A DNA stretch of 64,000 nucleotides from Ophiodon elongatus (taxonomy: Eukaryota; Chordata; Actinopteri; Perciformes; Hexagrammidae), in the NCBI GenBank assembly GCA_016806645.1, contig JACSYO010001856.1, positions 3,121,001 to 3,185,000 of the forward strand. The letters run 5' to 3'. Shown here one piece after another: positions 62,861-64,000 of this stretch. The notes under the pieces are model-generated. The model was not told the origin of the DNA and did no database searches. It saw only the letters and a list, made by a program, of their open reading frames with translations. The first letter of the stretch is position 1, and each line of letters starts with the position of its first letter. Made by a program: the position numbers and the translations under genes.

Positions 62861-64000
62861 GAGACGTTTCCCACTCAGTTACTCTTCATAGTTATATTGG
62901 AGGTCACGATGTGTGATGATTATGCATTGGAACTGCTGTGTTGTGTAGGATGGGTGCATGAGCATGATCAGGCAGATCTATCGAGATGTGTGTAATGGAT
63001 TTACCATTATATGAGTTCATATACGTGGAAGAATCTCACTCTCCATGAATACCAATGTTTATGCTTTTTATTTTATTTTTTTATCAGCAAATTCCCTGAG
63101 TTCTTGTTTGAGGCAAACAAATATATGGATTTGATATGACATGTTTACAATAAGGCAAAATTACCTTTGTAGGCACAATAAAAGCAAGTCACATGAGATA
63201 AAACACTCCATTTCTACTGGTCCAAGTGGTTTAATGCGACCCATACAATTGACCCTTTAAAATATACAACACTAATATATGTATTATAATTATTTTATTC
63301 TGCTTATGCTACTAGTCCATGTATGGTGACTACTGGCACTTAGTGTGTTTGTGCAAGACACCTGACTTTCTCTTGGCTGAGCAATTTTCATCTCACCTCA
63401 TCTGGATCTAGTTGTTGCCAGTTTTCATGAAAAGCCGTCATGCTGCAGCCATATGCAGGTGGGAAACGAGGAATGCTTGGGAACAAAACCTGGCGCTCCA
63501 TTTTCCTCCGTTCATGAGACTGGTTGGGTTGGGCTGTACCAGCTGCTCGAGAAACCCCCAGTGTGGGAAAGTCTCTCCTCGGCTAATGGAAGACAAACAC
63601 CTCGGAGAGCGGTAGAGATAGCATGAAAACGATTAAAGCGTGACCCAGATTCTGTTGTGTCTCTGGCCTTTCACTGCAGTTGACATACAGGAGGGGACCT
63701 TGCTTATGGAAACACTGAAGAAACACTGGATGCTAATGAAGACAAACAACCTTGTCCCAAGGTGCAGCTGGCACAGGCTTGACATGATGAGAGAAGGAAA
63801 GCGCTCGTCAATAGACTCATTATATTAAAACTATGTTGTTTTTACCAAGAAAATGCAATCCTGAAAATTGCAAATGCTCCAAACTTTTTGGAAATCCTGT
63901 CATATACTGAAGTAAACAAGCAGCCTCAAATATGCCTTTTTGTATTATGAATGTGATGGGAGCACTTGACAACATTATTCAGTTCTCAGGCTATCATGAA
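62861..64000. other. Gene desert to the window end
   Basis: No supported gene. The stretch 63410-63830 has balanced composition and two short frames (67 and 62 codons) that resemble nothing known. Confidence 0.45.

Overview
This window looks like nuclear DNA of a ray-finned (teleost) fish. It has small GT-AG exons inside AT-rich introns, many CA/GA/TA microsatellites, old MITE-like repeats, and coding sequence that reads as vertebrate nuclear regulators. There are no bacterial-type operons, and I saw no rRNA, tRNA or CRISPR array. The species cannot be named from sequence alone.

Layout, + strand. (1) Positions 428-18825 hold the last 25 coding exons of a CHD6-9 class chromatin remodeller, best matched to chd9. 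The joined exons give one open frame of 1,890 residues: end of the ATPase core, helicase C lobe, SANT/SLIDE-like region, a Ser-rich tract, two BRK domains and an acidic/Ser tail. The N-terminal third (chromodomains and ATPase lobe 1) lies upstream of the window. A 3' UTR follows, possibly running to about 21.9 kb. (2) Positions 21.9-30.1 kb are intergenic. They contain a possible untranslated exon, a possible two-exon micro-ORF, a diverged ~150 bp tandem repeat and a degenerate AT-rich repeat. (3) Positions 30165-35798 encode a retinoblastoma-like pocket protein (RBL1/RBL2 family) in about 12 exons. It keeps the A/B pocket and C-terminal tail. No N-terminal cyclin-fold exons are visible upstream, and the A/B spacer is reduced to about 54 residues. 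(4) Positions 36.9-64 kb look like a gene desert. It contains one short ORF with a myristoylation/palmitoylation-type start (37743-37898), MITE-like elements, microsatellites and several homeodomain-site-rich blocks that resemble conserved non-coding elements.

CHD9 followed by RBL2 in the same orientation is the order I know from human 16q12.2, where AKTIP, RPGRIP1L, FTO and the IRX3/5/6 cluster come next. I find none of those genes in the 28 kb after the pocket-protein gene. A working hypothesis is a teleost duplicate (ohnolog) of the CHD9-RBL2-FTO-IRX region that lost intervening genes and kept regulatory DNA. The most unusual feature is the compact pocket protein. Its function, and whether its 5' end is really missing, cannot be settled from this window.
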